This document shows positions 41,338 through 50,664 of a stretch of 59,734 bases of DNA, piece after piece. Position 1 is the stretch's first letter, and each line of letters starts with the position of its first letter. The position numbers were made by a program, and so were the translations under genes. The notes below the pieces were generated by a model. It did not search any database. It was not told the DNA's origin and was given only the letters and a program-made list of their open reading frames with translations. The DNA lies in the NCBI RefSeq assembly GCF_014650055.1, contig NZ_BMUF01000023.1, forward strand, positions 1-59,734. Reading direction: 5' to 3'. The stretch comes from Streptomyces malachitofuscus (GTDB lineage Bacteria > Actinomycetota > Actinomycetes > Streptomycetales > Streptomycetaceae).

Positions 41338-41798
41338 GGCCAAAGGGGGGCTCCCGTGGTCGCGGTCTGTGGGTGCGGTTCCGGGGTTTCTCGCCCACCG
41401 GTCCACGGGCTACCAGCGTATCAGCGCCGCGCGGCGATGGCTCACGGCCACGCTCCGCGCACGCGTCGGCACAGGGTATGCACCGCACACCGGACCCTCA
41501 CCCCTTGCTCACTCGTTCGGCGGACCCACGTTGTCCCGAGCGGCACACAGATCATCTACGTGCGTCGTATCCTGCTCGGACACTCGCTGCCGAGCCCGGC
41601 CGGCCGAACGGCACCACCCCCGCCCGTAAGTTCCGGAACAACGTGAGCTCGTCAGTTCGTTGAGCAACAATTGGCGCTTTGCATTCACGGCTGAGCGACT
41701 GCTTTGCTTCACAGCTCAACGACGCATTGCAAGAACCCTTGACCGCACCAGCGACAACCCCCTTGAGGGGTGACGTGGCCGTTCGACTGGAGATGCAC
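41338..41798. other. 461-bp intergenic region between pyrG and the GH15 gene
   Basis: For pyrG a TACGCT -10-like box is found on the minus strand (41420 to 41415). From 41640 to 41760 the sequence is visibly lower in G+C than the rest (GTTGAGCAACAATTGG, TTTGCATTCACGG) and contains no convincing gene. A CCCCTTGAGGGG hairpin (41758-41770 region) is just upstream of the GH15 start and might be a leader element. Confidence 0.45.
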
Positions 41799-43601
41799 GT
41801 GGCCGGGCGCATCGAAGACTACGCACTCATCGGAGACATGCAGACCGCCGCGCTGGTCTGCCGGGACGGCACGGTGGACTGGCTCTGCCTGCCCCGCTTC
41901 GACTCGCACGCCATCTTCGCCGGCCTGCTGGGCACCGAGGAACACGGCTTCTGGCGGCTGGGCCCCGCGCACGCCGCCGACGCCGAACCGCCTGCCGCGA
42001 CCCGGCGCGGCTACCGCGGCGACTCACTGATCCTGGAATCGGAGTGGGACACCCCGCGCGGCACGGTCCGGGTGACGGATTTCATGCCCCCGCGCGACGG
42101 AGCCCCGCAGCTGATCCGCATCGTGGAGGGCGTCTCGGGCCGCGTGCCCATGCGCTCGGCGCTCCGGATGCGGTTCTCCTACGGCAGGATCGTCCCGTGG
42201 GTGCACCGGCACGAGGGGCGCACGGTCGCCGTCGCCGGCCCGGACTCCGTGTGGTTCGACACCTCCGCGCAGACCTACGGCGAGGCGCTGACCACGTACT
42301 CGGACTTCACCGTCGCGCCGGGTGAGCGGATCGCGTTCACCATCTCCTGGGAGCCGTCACACAAAGAGCCCCCGGGGCTGCCGGAGCCGGAGCAGTCGCT
42401 GGAAGCGACGGAGGACTTCTGGCGGGAGTGGGTCGAGCACTGTACGTACCACGGCCCCTACCGCGAGGCCGTGATCCGCTCCCTGATCACGCTGAAGGCC
42501 CTCACCTACGCGCCGACCGGCGGCATCGTCGCCGCGCCCACCACCTCCCTGCCGGAGGACATCGGCGGCGTCCGCAACTGGGACTACCGCTACACCTGGT
42601 TGCGGGACGCGGCGATCACCCTGTCGTCGCTGCTGCGCACCGGCTACCGCGAGGAGGCCCGCGCCTGGCGCGAGTGGCTGCTGCGCGCGGTGGCCGGCGA
42701 CCCGGAGAACCTGCAGATCATGTACGGCATCGCCGGTGAGCGCGAGCTCGGCGAGGCCGAGCTGGACTGGCTGCCCGGCTACGAGGACTCCGCCCCGGTC
42801 CGGGTGGGCAACGGCGCCGCGCACCAGCTCCAGCTCGATGTGTACGGCGAGGTCACCGAGGCCCTGCACCTCGCCCACATGACGGGCCTGGCCCGCAACG
42901 ACTACGCCTCGCTGCTCCAGCTGAAGCTGATCCGGTACCTGGAGAAGCACTGGCAGGAGCCGGACGAGGGCATCTGGGAGGTGCGCGGGCCGCGCCGCCA
43001 CTTCGTGCACTCCAAGGTGATGGCCTGGGTCGCCGTCGACCGCACCATCAAGCTGATCGAGTCCGGAGACGCCGACGGCCCGCTGGACGAGTGGAAGCAG
43101 CTGCGCGACGACATCCACCGGGACGTGTGCGAGAAGGGCTACGACAAGGAACGCAACACCTTCACCCAGTCCTACGGCTCCAAGGAGCTGGACGCCTCCC
43201 TGCTGCTGATCCCGCAGATGGGCTTCCTGCCGCCGGACGACAAGCGCGTGATCGGCACCATCGAGGCGATCCAGCGCGAGCTGTCGACCTCCGACGGTTT
43301 CATCCTGCGCTACCCGACCGAGGGGCAGCACGAGGGCGTCGACGGCCTGCCGGGCGACGAGGGCGCGTTCCTCGCCTGCTCGTTCTGGATGGCCGACGAC
43401 CTGGCGATGATCGGCCGGGTGGACGAGGCGAGGAAGCTCTTCGAGAAGTTGCTCGCCCTGCGCAACGACCTCGGACTCCTCGCGGAGGAGTGGGATCCGC
43501 GGCTGAAGCGCCAGGTCGGCAACTTCCCCCAGGCCTTCAGCCACGTGCCGCTCATCGACACGGCCCTGCGCCTGACCGCCTCGGGGGCGTACGGAGGCTG
43601 A
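41799..43601 (+). CDS. Glycoside hydrolase family 15 protein (glucoamylase/trehalase-like)
   Basis: 600-aa cytoplasmic enzyme with no signal peptide. It has an N-terminal beta-sandwich (about 1-230: MAGRIEDYALIGDMQTAALV, GTVDWLCLPRFDS) and an (alpha/alpha)6 barrel (about 240-590) with NWDYRYTWLRDA, the catalytic-site motif for the general acid, and WEVRGPRRHFVHSKVMAWVA and WDPRLKRQVGNFPQAFSH. Actinobacterial GH15 enzymes of this type hydrolyse trehalose, but glucan activity is also known. The start is GTG 41799, because GGAG lies 6 nt upstream; ATG 41793, two codons earlier, would touch the GGAG. Downstream lies a convergent oxidoreductase. Confidence 0.9.
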   Translation: MAGRIEDYALIGDMQTAALVCRDGTVDWLCLPRFDSHAIFAGLLGTEEHGFWRLGPAHAADAEPPAATRRGYRGDSLILESEWDTPRGTVRVTDFMPPRDGAPQLIRIVEGVSGRVPMRSALRMRFSYGRIVPWVHRHEGRTVAVAGPDSVWFDTSAQTYGEALTTYSDFTVAPGERIAFTISWEPSHKEPPGLPEPEQSLEATEDFWREWVEHCTYHGPYREAVIRSLITLKALTYAPTGGIVAAPTTSLPEDIGGVRNWDYRYTWLRDAAITLSSLLRTGYREEARAWREWLLRAVAGDPENLQIMYGIAGERELGEAELDWLPGYEDSAPVRVGNGAAHQLQLDVYGEVTEALHLAHMTGLARNDYASLLQLKLIRYLEKHWQEPDEGIWEVRGPRRHFVHSKVMAWVAVDRTIKLIESGDADGPLDEWKQLRDDIHRDVCEKGYDKERNTFTQSYGSKELDASLLLIPQMGFLPPDDKRVIGTIEAIQRELSTSDGFILRYPTEGQHEGVDGLPGDEGAFLACSFWMADDLAMIGRVDEARKLFEKLLALRNDLGLLAEEWDPRLKRQVGNFPQAFSHVPLIDTALRLTASGAYGG

Positions 43602-43788
43602 GCCGCGGCCACCGGGGTGCGAGCCGTGTCCGCTCGCCGCGCCGGCCCTGCCTCCGGTAGTCCGGTACCTCCGGTACGAGGCTCCGGACCCGGCACTCCC
43701 CCTGCCTTCCGCCGGAGGGTCCCTGGAGCACTCACCCGACGCGCGCGGGCCGCCCTTCGGGAGGCCGACGGGAAGGTGACGACAAGGC

Positions 43789-44745
43789 CTACCGGGGTGC
43801 GAGCGCCGTCAGGGTCCGCTCGCCGCCCGGGTCGCCCGCCGTGGCCGGGACCAGCGCGATCTCGTCCAGTCCCGCGGCGGCGTAGTCGTCCATCCGGGCC
43901 CGGACGGCGTCGGGGGTGCCGATCAGGCCGACCGTGGCCGCTGCCTCGGCCGGCAGGACGCGCAGGAGAGCCTCGGCGTCGGCGCCGGTACGGGCCAGGT
44001 CGACCGCCTCCGCGAAACCGGCCGCGGCGAACATCTCCCGGTAGCCGGGCACGGTGAGGTAGCCGACGAGGCTGCGCAGGACCTGGGTCAGGGAAGCCGG
44101 GTCGGGGTTCACCGCGGCGGGCACCCAGGCGGCCAGCCTCGGCGGGGTGCGGCCGGCCCGCTCGGCCGCGGCCAGCATCTTCGCGCGCAGCACACGGACC
44201 TGCTCGGGGGAGACCACGTCGAGGAGCATCCGGTCGGCGTGTGCGGCGGCCGTGGCAATCGCCCGTTCGCCGAACGCCGCCACCGTGAGCGGACCGCCGG
44301 GCGGCCGCTGCCGGCGCCGGAATCCGCTGCCGGGCACGACCGGCTCGCCGGGCTGCCCGTGCAGCAGCACCCGCAGTGCGGCGGCCGTCTCCTCCATCCG
44401 GGCCGCGGGGCGGACCCGGGGGCGGTCGTGCACGCCCTCGACGACCCGCTTGCTGGAGGTGCCCAGCGCCACACCCACCGGACGGCCGGTGACCGCGGCC
44501 GTCGAGGCCGCTCCCCGGGCGAGGCTGTACGCGTCCCGCACCGACACGGCCACCGGCCCGGCCGTCAGCGCGACCCTCCCGGTGGCCCGCCCGACGGCGG
44601 CGGCCAGCACGAAGGCGTCCCACGTCGGCCCCTCACCGAGCCACACCTCCCCGTACCCCAGCCGGTCGGCGGCCGCCGCGATCCGCAACGGCTCGTCGAC
44701 GGGGCTGTCGTCCTCACGTGCCGCCGCCACCACACTGATCTCCAT
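43789..44745 (-). CDS. LLM-class (luciferase-like) F420-dependent oxidoreductase
   Basis: 318-aa TIM-barrel flavin/F420 enzyme. The luciferase-like core begins at MEISVVAAAREDDSP, with RLGYGEVWLGEGPTWDAFVLAAAVG and VALTAGPVAVSVRDAYSLARGAAS. The pattern GVALGTSSKRVVEGVH, and the C-terminal VGLIGTPDAVRARMDDYAAAGLDEIALVP, are usual in actinobacterial F420 LLM proteins. The substrate is unknown. ATG 44745 has no obvious Shine-Dalgarno. It is divergent from the PucR regulator gene, and both promoters share 82 bp that hold a short palindrome (44790-44808), so the regulator may control this gene. Confidence 0.83.
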   Translation of the reverse strand: MEISVVAAAREDDSPVDEPLRIAAAADRLGYGEVWLGEGPTWDAFVLAAAVGRATGRVALTAGPVAVSVRDAYSLARGAASTAAVTGRPVGVALGTSSKRVVEGVHDRPRVRPAARMEETAAALRVLLHGQPGEPVVPGSGFRRRQRPPGGPLTVAAFGERAIATAAAHADRMLLDVVSPEQVRVLRAKMLAAAERAGRTPPRLAAWVPAAVNPDPASLTQVLRSLVGYLTVPGYREMFAAAGFAEAVDLARTGADAEALLRVLPAEAAATVGLIGTPDAVRARMDDYAAAGLDEIALVPATAGDPGGERTLTALAPR

Positions 44746-44789
44746 GGCGCCGCCCCTACCCGACCGCCACCGCGCCAACCCCGGGCCGC

Positions 44790-44808
44790 GGATGTACCGG
44801 GGACATCC
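44790..44808. promoter_or_regulatory. Inverted repeat in the LLM/PucR divergent promoter region
   Basis: GGATGT (44790-44795) and ACATCC (44803-44808) with a 7-nt spacer, between two divergent genes. It may be the PucR operator. Confidence 0.45.
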
Positions 44809-44815
44809 GCGCAGG

Positions 44816-44821
44816 TAGCGT
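44816..44821 (+). promoter_or_regulatory. -10 box of a probable leaderless promoter (PucR gene)
   Basis: TAGCGT ends 6 nt before ATG 44828 and no Shine-Dalgarno sequence separates them. Confidence 0.5.
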
Positions 44822-44827
44822 CCCGGT

Positions 44828-46459
44828 ATGGACAGCGGATACGAGACCCGGGGTGCCGGGATCACCGTGCGGCGGGCGCTGGAGCTGCCCGGGCTGCGCA
44901 GTGGGCTGCCGGAGGTCGTGGCGGGCGCCGACCGGCTGGGGCGCTCGGTGCGCTGGGTGCACGCGGGCGAGGTGCCGAACATCGCCTCGCTGCTCAAGGG
45001 CGGCGAACTGCTGCTGACCACCGGGTACGGTCTCGGCGCCCGCCCCGCCGAACAGCGGGTGTTCGTGCGGACGCTGGCCGAGCGGGGCATCGCGGCGCTC
45101 GTGGTGGAGCTGGGCCCGCGCTTCACCCGGCTGCCCGCCGCCCTCGTCGACGCGGCCCGGACGGCGGGCCTGCCGCTGGTCCAGCTGCACCGCGAGGTGC
45201 CGTTCGTGACGGTCACCGAGGAGATCCACACCGAGATCGTCAACGGGCACTACGCGCTGTTGCAACGCGCGGAGGAGGTGCACCGCCGCTGCACCGAGGC
45301 GCTGCTGGGCGGCGGCGGGGTCCCCCAGGTCCTGGAGATCCTCGCCGGATTCACCGGCAACCCGGTGTTCCTGGAGACGACCGACGGACAGCTGCTCTAC
45401 GCGGCCGGGGAGGGCCCCGAGGGCGCGGACCCGCTCCAGGTGTGGGAAGGGCTGCGCGACCGGCACCAGGACGACCCCCCGGCCGGTTCGGCCCTGGTGG
45501 ACGTGCCCGGCGGCGGCCCCGGCAGCGGCGGGGTACGGGCGCGACTGGTGCTGCTGCCGGTCCGCAGCGCACCGGAGCCGGTGCACCGGATGGCGGCCGA
45601 GCGGGCCGCGGGCATCCTCGCGGTGGTGCTGATGCAGGCGCGTCAGGAGGAGGAGCTGGCGGCGCGCGGCCGCGGGGACTTCCTCACCGACCTCGCCGAG
45701 GGCCGTGTCACCGCTCAGGACGCGCCCGCGCAGGCGCGTGTGCTGGGCTTCAAGCCCGGCGGCGGGCCGCTGCTTCCGGTGGTGATGCGGCTCGGTGACG
45801 CGCTGTCCCCGCAGGGGGGCGGCTGGGCGGTGCTGGCCCGTGCGGTGGGCGAGGAGCTGGTCTCGCTGGGGGTGCCCGTGCTGCTCGGGGTGCGGCCGGT
45901 CGAGGGGCGGGTGGTGCTGCTGCTCGGGCTGCGCGCCGAGGCGGACCGGCCGGCGGTCGCGGACCGGGTGGCGGCCGCGCTGCGGGCCGGGGTGGAGCGC
46001 GCGGGGATGCTGCGGCCGGGTGGCGGGCCGCCCGTCGTGGTGGTCGGGCCCGCCGGCGGCTGGGCGGCGGCGTCCACGGGGCTGCGGCACGCGGCGGAGA
46101 CGGCCACCGCGGCGCAGGGACTGCCCGACCGTCCCTGGTACGACGCCCGCCGGCTGGACATCGACCTGCTGCTGTGGCGGCTGCGCGACCACCCGGACCT
46201 GGCGGCGTTCGTGGACCGCGCGATCGGCCCGGTCCTCGACCACGACCGCCGCTCCAGACCGCCGTTGCTGCCCACCCTGGAGACGTATCTGGCGCACGCC
46301 GGGCGCAAGGCGGAGACGGCCCGCGAACTGCATCTGAACCGGCAGACGCTCTACAACCGGCTGGCGCGCATCGGTGAGTTGCTGGGCACCGACCTCGACG
46401 ACCCCCAGACCGTCCTGGCGTTGAGCCTCGCCCTGCGTGCCCGGCGGCACGTGCCCTGA
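44828..46459 (+). CDS. PucR family transcriptional regulator
   Basis: 543-aa regulator with an N-terminal PucR domain (about 10-130: VRRALELPGLRSGLPEVVAGADRL, ELLLTTGYGL), a middle GAF-like region (about 150-290), and a C-terminal helix-turn-helix of the PucR type (about 470-535: TLETYLAHAGRKAETARELHLNRQTLYNRLARI). Family members act on purine, gamma-aminobutyrate or aromatic amine use. It is divergent from the LLM oxidoreductase gene, which is the natural target. ATG 44828 is leaderless by position. It ends 15 nt before the convergent glycosyltransferase. Confidence 0.88.
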   Translation: MDSGYETRGAGITVRRALELPGLRSGLPEVVAGADRLGRSVRWVHAGEVPNIASLLKGGELLLTTGYGLGARPAEQRVFVRTLAERGIAALVVELGPRFTRLPAALVDAARTAGLPLVQLHREVPFVTVTEEIHTEIVNGHYALLQRAEEVHRRCTEALLGGGGVPQVLEILAGFTGNPVFLETTDGQLLYAAGEGPEGADPLQVWEGLRDRHQDDPPAGSALVDVPGGGPGSGGVRARLVLLPVRSAPEPVHRMAAERAAGILAVVLMQARQEEELAARGRGDFLTDLAEGRVTAQDAPAQARVLGFKPGGGPLLPVVMRLGDALSPQGGGWAVLARAVGEELVSLGVPVLLGVRPVEGRVVLLLGLRAEADRPAVADRVAAALRAGVERAGMLRPGGGPPVVVVGPAGGWAAASTGLRHAAETATAAQGLPDRPWYDARRLDIDLLLWRLRDHPDLAAFVDRAIGPVLDHDRRSRPPLLPTLETYLAHAGRKAETARELHLNRQTLYNRLARIGELLGTDLDDPQTVLALSLALRARRHVP

Positions 46460-46474
46460 CCGCGCGGGCCGGGG

Positions 46475-47596
46475 TCAGACCAGCGGCCGGGGCCGCGTCA
46501 ACTCGTCGTACACACTGAGCACCTGGGCGACCGTCTCGTCCTCGGTCGGCCAGGTGGCCGCCTGCCGCACGCCCCGTTCCCTGAGCAGTTCCCGTCGCCC
46601 CGGGTCGTCCAGCAGCCGTACGACGGCGTCGGCGAGGGCCCGGGCGTTGCCGTAGGGGACGAGTTCGGCGGCGTCGCCGACGAGTTCGGGGATGCCGCCC
46701 ACGCGGGTCGCGACGAGCGGCACGCGCGCGTGGAGCGCTTCCTGGGCGAGCGGGGAGCGCGCTTCCCACCGGCTCGGCAGCAGTGCGATATCGGCGGCGG
46801 CGAGCAGATCGGCGGCGTCCTCGCGCCGGCCGACGAGCCGGACGGGCAGCTCCTCGTCCTCGATCCTGCGCCGGAGTTCGCCGCGCAGCGGCCCCTCCCC
46901 CGCGAGCACCACCAGCGGAACGGGGTCGAGACGCCGCCACGCGTGGGCGGCGTCCAGCAGGACGTCGTAGCCCCGGTGCCGTTCGAGGGAGCCGACGGCG
47001 ATGAGCAACGGGCGCCCGATGGCGCCGAGTTCGGCCCGCACCTTGGACCGCAGCCGGTCGGGGTCGTCCGGTTCGGGGGGAGTGCGGGCACCGGGGAGCG
47101 AGACGGCGGCCAGCCGCGCGTCCCGTGCTCCCGTGCGGCGGGCCCGGTCCACGAGGGCGGAGGTGGTGCCGAGCACCACGGTGGCCGCCTTGACGACGCG
47201 TCGCTCCAGCACGCGCAGGAAGTGTGCGCGCGGACCGTCGGCGTGCGCCCGGTCGTGCCAGGTGACGATGAGCGGGGTACGCCGTCCGCTGAGGGCGAGC
47301 ACGGTACGGAACGAGGCGTGCAGCCCGTGCGCGTGCACCAGGTCGGCGCCCGTGCAGGCGGCCCGCAGCGCGGCCACCGAACCCGGGTCGCTGCTGCGCG
47401 GCACATGCACGTGCTCGGCGCCGACACCGGTGAAGCCGTAGGCGTGATCCGCCTCCACGGGGGCGCACACCGTGACCCGCACGCCCCGTGCCACGAGCCC
47501 CGCGGCCAGCGAGCGCACATGGGCACCGCTGGCGGCGTTGCCACCGCCCAGCACCTGCACGGTGCGCATCGATGAGTGGCTGCTCACGGGGGTCAC
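46475..47596 (-). CDS. GT4 family glycosyltransferase
   Basis: 373-aa GT-B fold glycosyltransferase, retaining. The N-terminal domain starts with VQVLGGGNAASGAHVRSLAAGLV; the nucleotide-sugar site of GT4 has the EX7E motif in SRWEARSPLAQEALHARVPLV, and GSLERHRGYDVLLDAA is the beta-alpha junction between domains. No membrane helix, so it is likely peripheral. GTG 47596 is chosen as AGGAG lies 9 nt upstream; a later ATG (47569) has no site. Acceptor unknown; its nearest gene upstream is recN, which is in another transcript. Confidence 0.88.
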   Translation of the reverse strand: MTPVSSHSSMRTVQVLGGGNAASGAHVRSLAAGLVARGVRVTVCAPVEADHAYGFTGVGAEHVHVPRSSDPGSVAALRAACTGADLVHAHGLHASFRTVLALSGRRTPLIVTWHDRAHADGPRAHFLRVLERRVVKAATVVLGTTSALVDRARRTGARDARLAAVSLPGARTPPEPDDPDRLRSKVRAELGAIGRPLLIAVGSLERHRGYDVLLDAAHAWRRLDPVPLVVLAGEGPLRGELRRRIEDEELPVRLVGRREDAADLLAAADIALLPSRWEARSPLAQEALHARVPLVATRVGGIPELVGDAAELVPYGNARALADAVVRLLDDPGRRELLRERGVRQAATWPTEDETVAQVLSVYDELTRPRPLV

Positions 47597-47785
47597 GTGG
47601 CCGGGCTCCTGGTTCGGGTCGGACGGTCACGAAGAACGTACAGAAGGACCGTGCGGAGGGGGTGTACCGCGCGGTTCCCTACGCGTACTCCGTCAAGCAT
47701 GCCAGGGCGCACACCCGTTCCGGGAACCACCGGAGCAGTATCACCGGTCCACCCATGCCACCGGATCACCCGGACGAGTGACACA

Positions 47786-47821
47786 GGCCCCGCCCCCGCC
47801 TCCCGGCCTCCGGGCGGGGCC
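47786..47821 (-). terminator. Terminator of recN
   Basis: 10-bp perfect arms (47786-47795 and 47812-47821) around a 16-nt loop, 24 nt after the recN stop. Confidence 0.65.
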
Positions 47822-47844
47822 CCGGCCCGTGGCACGGGCGGCGG

Positions 47845-49575
47845 CTACACGTCCGCCCGTGCCGTGGCCAGCAGTTCCTCCGCGTGCGCCCGGGCCGTCT
47901 CCGAGTCCTCCTGCCCGGCGAGCATCCGGGACAGCTCCCGGACGCGGTCCTCGCCCTCGAGCACCTTCACACCGGACCGGGTGACCGATCCGTCGTTGGT
48001 CTTCTCCACCAGCAGCTGCCGGTCGGCGAACGCGGCCACCTGCGGCAGATGCGTGACGACCACGACCTGCGCCGTCTTCGCCAGCCGCGCGAGCCGCCGT
48101 CCGATCTCCACCGCCGCCTTGCCGCCCACACCGGCGTCGACCTCGTCGAAGAGGTAGGTGGGCACCGGGTCCGTGCCCGCGAACACGACCTCCACGGCCA
48201 GCATCACCCGCGACAGCTCACCGCCGGACGCGCCCTTGGCGATGGGCCGGGGCGGCGCTCCCGGGTGCGGGGCCAGCAGCAGCTCGACCTCGTCCGCGCC
48301 CGACGGCCCGTAGGCGACCGTCCGGCCGCCGACCTCGACGCCCTCCGGGTCCTCGGTCTGCCGGATGTCGAACGACACGCGCGCGTGCGGCATCGCGAGC
48401 GAGGCCAGCTCCGCGGTCACGGCCGCCGCGAACCGCTCCGCCGCCTCCGTCCGCGCGTCGGTCAGCTCCTGGGCCAGGACGCCCAGTTCGGCGCGGAGCG
48501 CGTCACGCTCGGCGGTGAGCTCGCCGATCCGCTCGTCGTCGCCGTCCAGTTCGGTCAGCCGCGCGGCGCTCCGCTCGGCCCACGCCAGTACGGCGGAGAC
48601 GTCCTCGCCGTACTTGCGGACCAGCCCGGTGAGCGCGGCCCGCCGCTCCTCGACCGCCGCCAGCCGCAGCGGATCGGAGTCGAGGTCGTCGGCGTACCCC
48701 GCCAGTTCCCCGGCGACGTCCCGCAACAGGATGCCGATCTCCCCGATCCGGTCGGTCAGCGCGGCCAGCGCGGGATCGTGCGCCCGCACGGCCTCCAGGG
48801 CCCGCTGGGCGCCCGCGACGAGCGTCCCGGCGTCCACGCCCTCGGGATCCTCCGGATTCCCGGCCAGCGCGGCGTGCGCGACCGCCGCGGCGGACGCCAG
48901 CGCCTCGGCGTGCCCGAGCCGCTCGGCCTCCTCCGCCAGCTCCACGTCCTCGCCCGCGCGGGGCTCCACGGCGGCGATCTCCTCGAGCCCGAAACGCAGC
49001 AGGTCGGCCTCCTGCGCCCGCTCACGCGCGCGCGTGGTGATCTCCTCCAGCTCCGTGGTGACGGCGCGCAGCCGCTTGTACGCCTCGCCGTACTTGCCGA
49101 GCGGCACGGCGACCGCGTACCCGGCGTACCGGTCGAGCGCCTGCCGTTGCCGGGACAGCTTCAGCAGCCCCTGCTGGTCCGTCTGCCCGTGCACGGCCAC
49201 GAGGTCGTCCGCGAGCTCCGCGAGCAGCCCCACCGGCACGCTCCGCCCGCCCAGGTGCGCCCGTGAGCGCCCCTCGGCGGAGACGGTACGGCTGACCAGC
49301 AGCGTCCCGTCGTCGAGCTCGGCCCCGGCCTCCTCGGCGCGCACGACCGCCGCGGTGCCCTCGGGCACGGCGATCCGTCCCTCGACGACCGCGTTCCGCG
49401 CGCCGATCCGCACCAGGGCCGCATCCGCGCGTCCGCCCAGCAGCAGGCCCAGGCTGGTGACCACCATGGTCTTGCCCGCGCCCGTCTCACCGGTGACGGC
49501 GGTGAAGCCGGGCGACAGCTCGACAACAGCGTCGTCGATGACACCGAGCGACCGTATCCGCATCTCCTCCAACAC
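47845..49575 (-). CDS. recN: DNA repair protein RecN
   Basis: 576-aa SMC-like protein that acts early in double-strand break repair. The N-terminal half-ATPase has SPGFTAVTGETGAGKTMV (Walker A near residue 30), the centre is coiled-coil and turn (about 150-360), and the C-terminal half has the signature and Walker B in AKGASGGELSRVMLAVEVVFAGTD, with the sequence YLFDEVDAGVGG and a histidine switch THLPQVAAFAD. GTG 49575 uses an AAGG site at 8 nt. It is in the recN-nadK-tlyA order found in many Gram-positives. Confidence 0.95.
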   Translation of the reverse strand: MLEEMRIRSLGVIDDAVVELSPGFTAVTGETGAGKTMVVTSLGLLLGGRADAALVRIGARNAVVEGRIAVPEGTAAVVRAEEAGAELDDGTLLVSRTVSAEGRSRAHLGGRSVPVGLLAELADDLVAVHGQTDQQGLLKLSRQRQALDRYAGYAVAVPLGKYGEAYKRLRAVTTELEEITTRARERAQEADLLRFGLEEIAAVEPRAGEDVELAEEAERLGHAEALASAAAVAHAALAGNPEDPEGVDAGTLVAGAQRALEAVRAHDPALAALTDRIGEIGILLRDVAGELAGYADDLDSDPLRLAAVEERRAALTGLVRKYGEDVSAVLAWAERSAARLTELDGDDERIGELTAERDALRAELGVLAQELTDARTEAAERFAAAVTAELASLAMPHARVSFDIRQTEDPEGVEVGGRTVAYGPSGADEVELLLAPHPGAPPRPIAKGASGGELSRVMLAVEVVFAGTDPVPTYLFDEVDAGVGGKAAVEIGRRLARLAKTAQVVVVTHLPQVAAFADRQLLVEKTNDGSVTRSGVKVLEGEDRVRELSRMLAGQEDSETARAHAEELLATARADV

Positions 49576-49640
49576 GAACTAGACCTTACGAGGTCGAGGC
49601 CCGGGAGTGCGACCGGCCCACGCGTGTCACCCACGGAGGA

Positions 49641-49730
49641 GCAGTTCCCCAGGGGCGCGGGGCTGTGCCGCTGTGCGGCTCCGCCGCGTGGGCGCGAACA
49701 ACCGCATACGGCCCGCACCCGCCGAGACGC
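49641..49730 (+). repeat. Streptomyces-type dispersed intergenic repeat
   Basis: The sequence TTCCCCAGGGGCGCGGGGCT..TGTGCGGCTCCGCCGCGTGGGCGCGA, quoted in parts, lies between recN and nadK. This GC-rich motif (CAGGGGCGCGGGG, then GCGGCTCCGCCGCG) recurs in the intergenic regions of many Streptomyces. It can fold as an imperfect hairpin and may be a REP-like element. Confidence 0.7.
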
Positions 49731-49758
49731 CGAAACCACCCCATCGAGACCGCGAGGC

Positions 49759-50664
49759 CTAATGTGGTGCCCCCCGCCACCCGGACACGGGCAGCGCGAA
49801 CTTCGCGACCAACCGGTCGGTGAAGGACGCATGGTGCAACCTCGCCAACCGCACCGGCACCGCCCCCCGCCGCACCTCCACCCGCGCGCCCGCCGGCAGC
49901 TCGACCGTGCGCCGCCCGTCGCACCACAGCACCCCCGGAGGGATGTGCGGCAGCACCTCCACCGCCAGCACCGAGTCCGGCGAGGTCACCAACGGCTTGG
50001 CGAACAGCGCGTGCGCGCTGATCGGCACCATCAGCAGCGCCTCGACCTCGGGCCACACCACGGGCCCGCCGGCGGAGAAGGCGTACGCGGTGGAGCCGGT
50101 CGGGGTCGCGCAGACGATCCCGTCGCAGCCGAACCCGGTGACCGGCCGGCCGTCGATCTCCAGCACGACCTCCAGCATCCGCTCGGCGGACACCTTCTGC
50201 ACGGCCGCCTCGTTCAGCGCCCAGTCCGTGTGCACGATGTCACCGTTGCGGTGCACCACGACGTCGACGGTCATCCGTTCCTCGACCTCGTACGCCCGGC
50301 TCACCACCCGGTCGACAACCTTGTCGAGATCGTCCCGCTCGGCCTCGGCGAGGAAGCCGACCCGCCCGAGGTTGACACCGAGCATGGGCACCCCGGAGGC
50401 ACGGGCGAACTCGGCGCCGCGCAGCAGCGTGCCGTCACCGCCCAGCACGATCAGCAGCTCGCAGTCGTCCAGGCACTGCGGCGTGGCCTCCTTGACCGTC
50501 TCCACGTCGTCCGGCAGCGGCAGGTCGCGCGCCTCGTCCTCCAGGACCCGCACGCCGAGGCCGCTGCGCAGCAGCCCTCTGACCACGAGCTCGGCGCTGC
50601 GGATGGCCGCGGGCCGCCCGGTGTGGGCCAGCAGGAATACAGTACGAGCTCGGTTCTGTGTCAA
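49759..50664 (-). CDS. nadK: NAD kinase
   Basis: 301-aa ATP or polyphosphate dependent NAD kinase that makes NADP. The GGDG motif is LIVLGGDGTLLRGAEF (about residue 75), the NAD-binding site has CDGIVCATPTGSTAYAFSAGGP, and the family end is VEVRRGAVPVRLARL. The start is TTG 50664, overlapping the tlyA stop as TTGA, a rare but conserved coupling at this locus. Its C-terminus is followed by 182 nt to recN containing the dispersed repeat. Confidence 0.95.
   Translation of the reverse strand: MTQNRARTVFLLAHTGRPAAIRSAELVVRGLLRSGLGVRVLEDEARDLPLPDDVETVKEATPQCLDDCELLIVLGGDGTLLRGAEFARASGVPMLGVNLGRVGFLAEAERDDLDKVVDRVVSRAYEVEERMTVDVVVHRNGDIVHTDWALNEAAVQKVSAERMLEVVLEIDGRPVTGFGCDGIVCATPTGSTAYAFSAGGPVVWPEVEALLMVPISAHALFAKPLVTSPDSVLAVEVLPHIPPGVLWCDGRRTVELPAGARVEVRRGAVPVRLARLHHASFTDRLVAKFALPVSGWRGAPH

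Noticed and set aside
41552..41812. Minus-strand reading frame of 86 codons between pyrG and GH15
   Set aside because: It has weak codon bias, no ribosome binding site and extends over the GH15 start.
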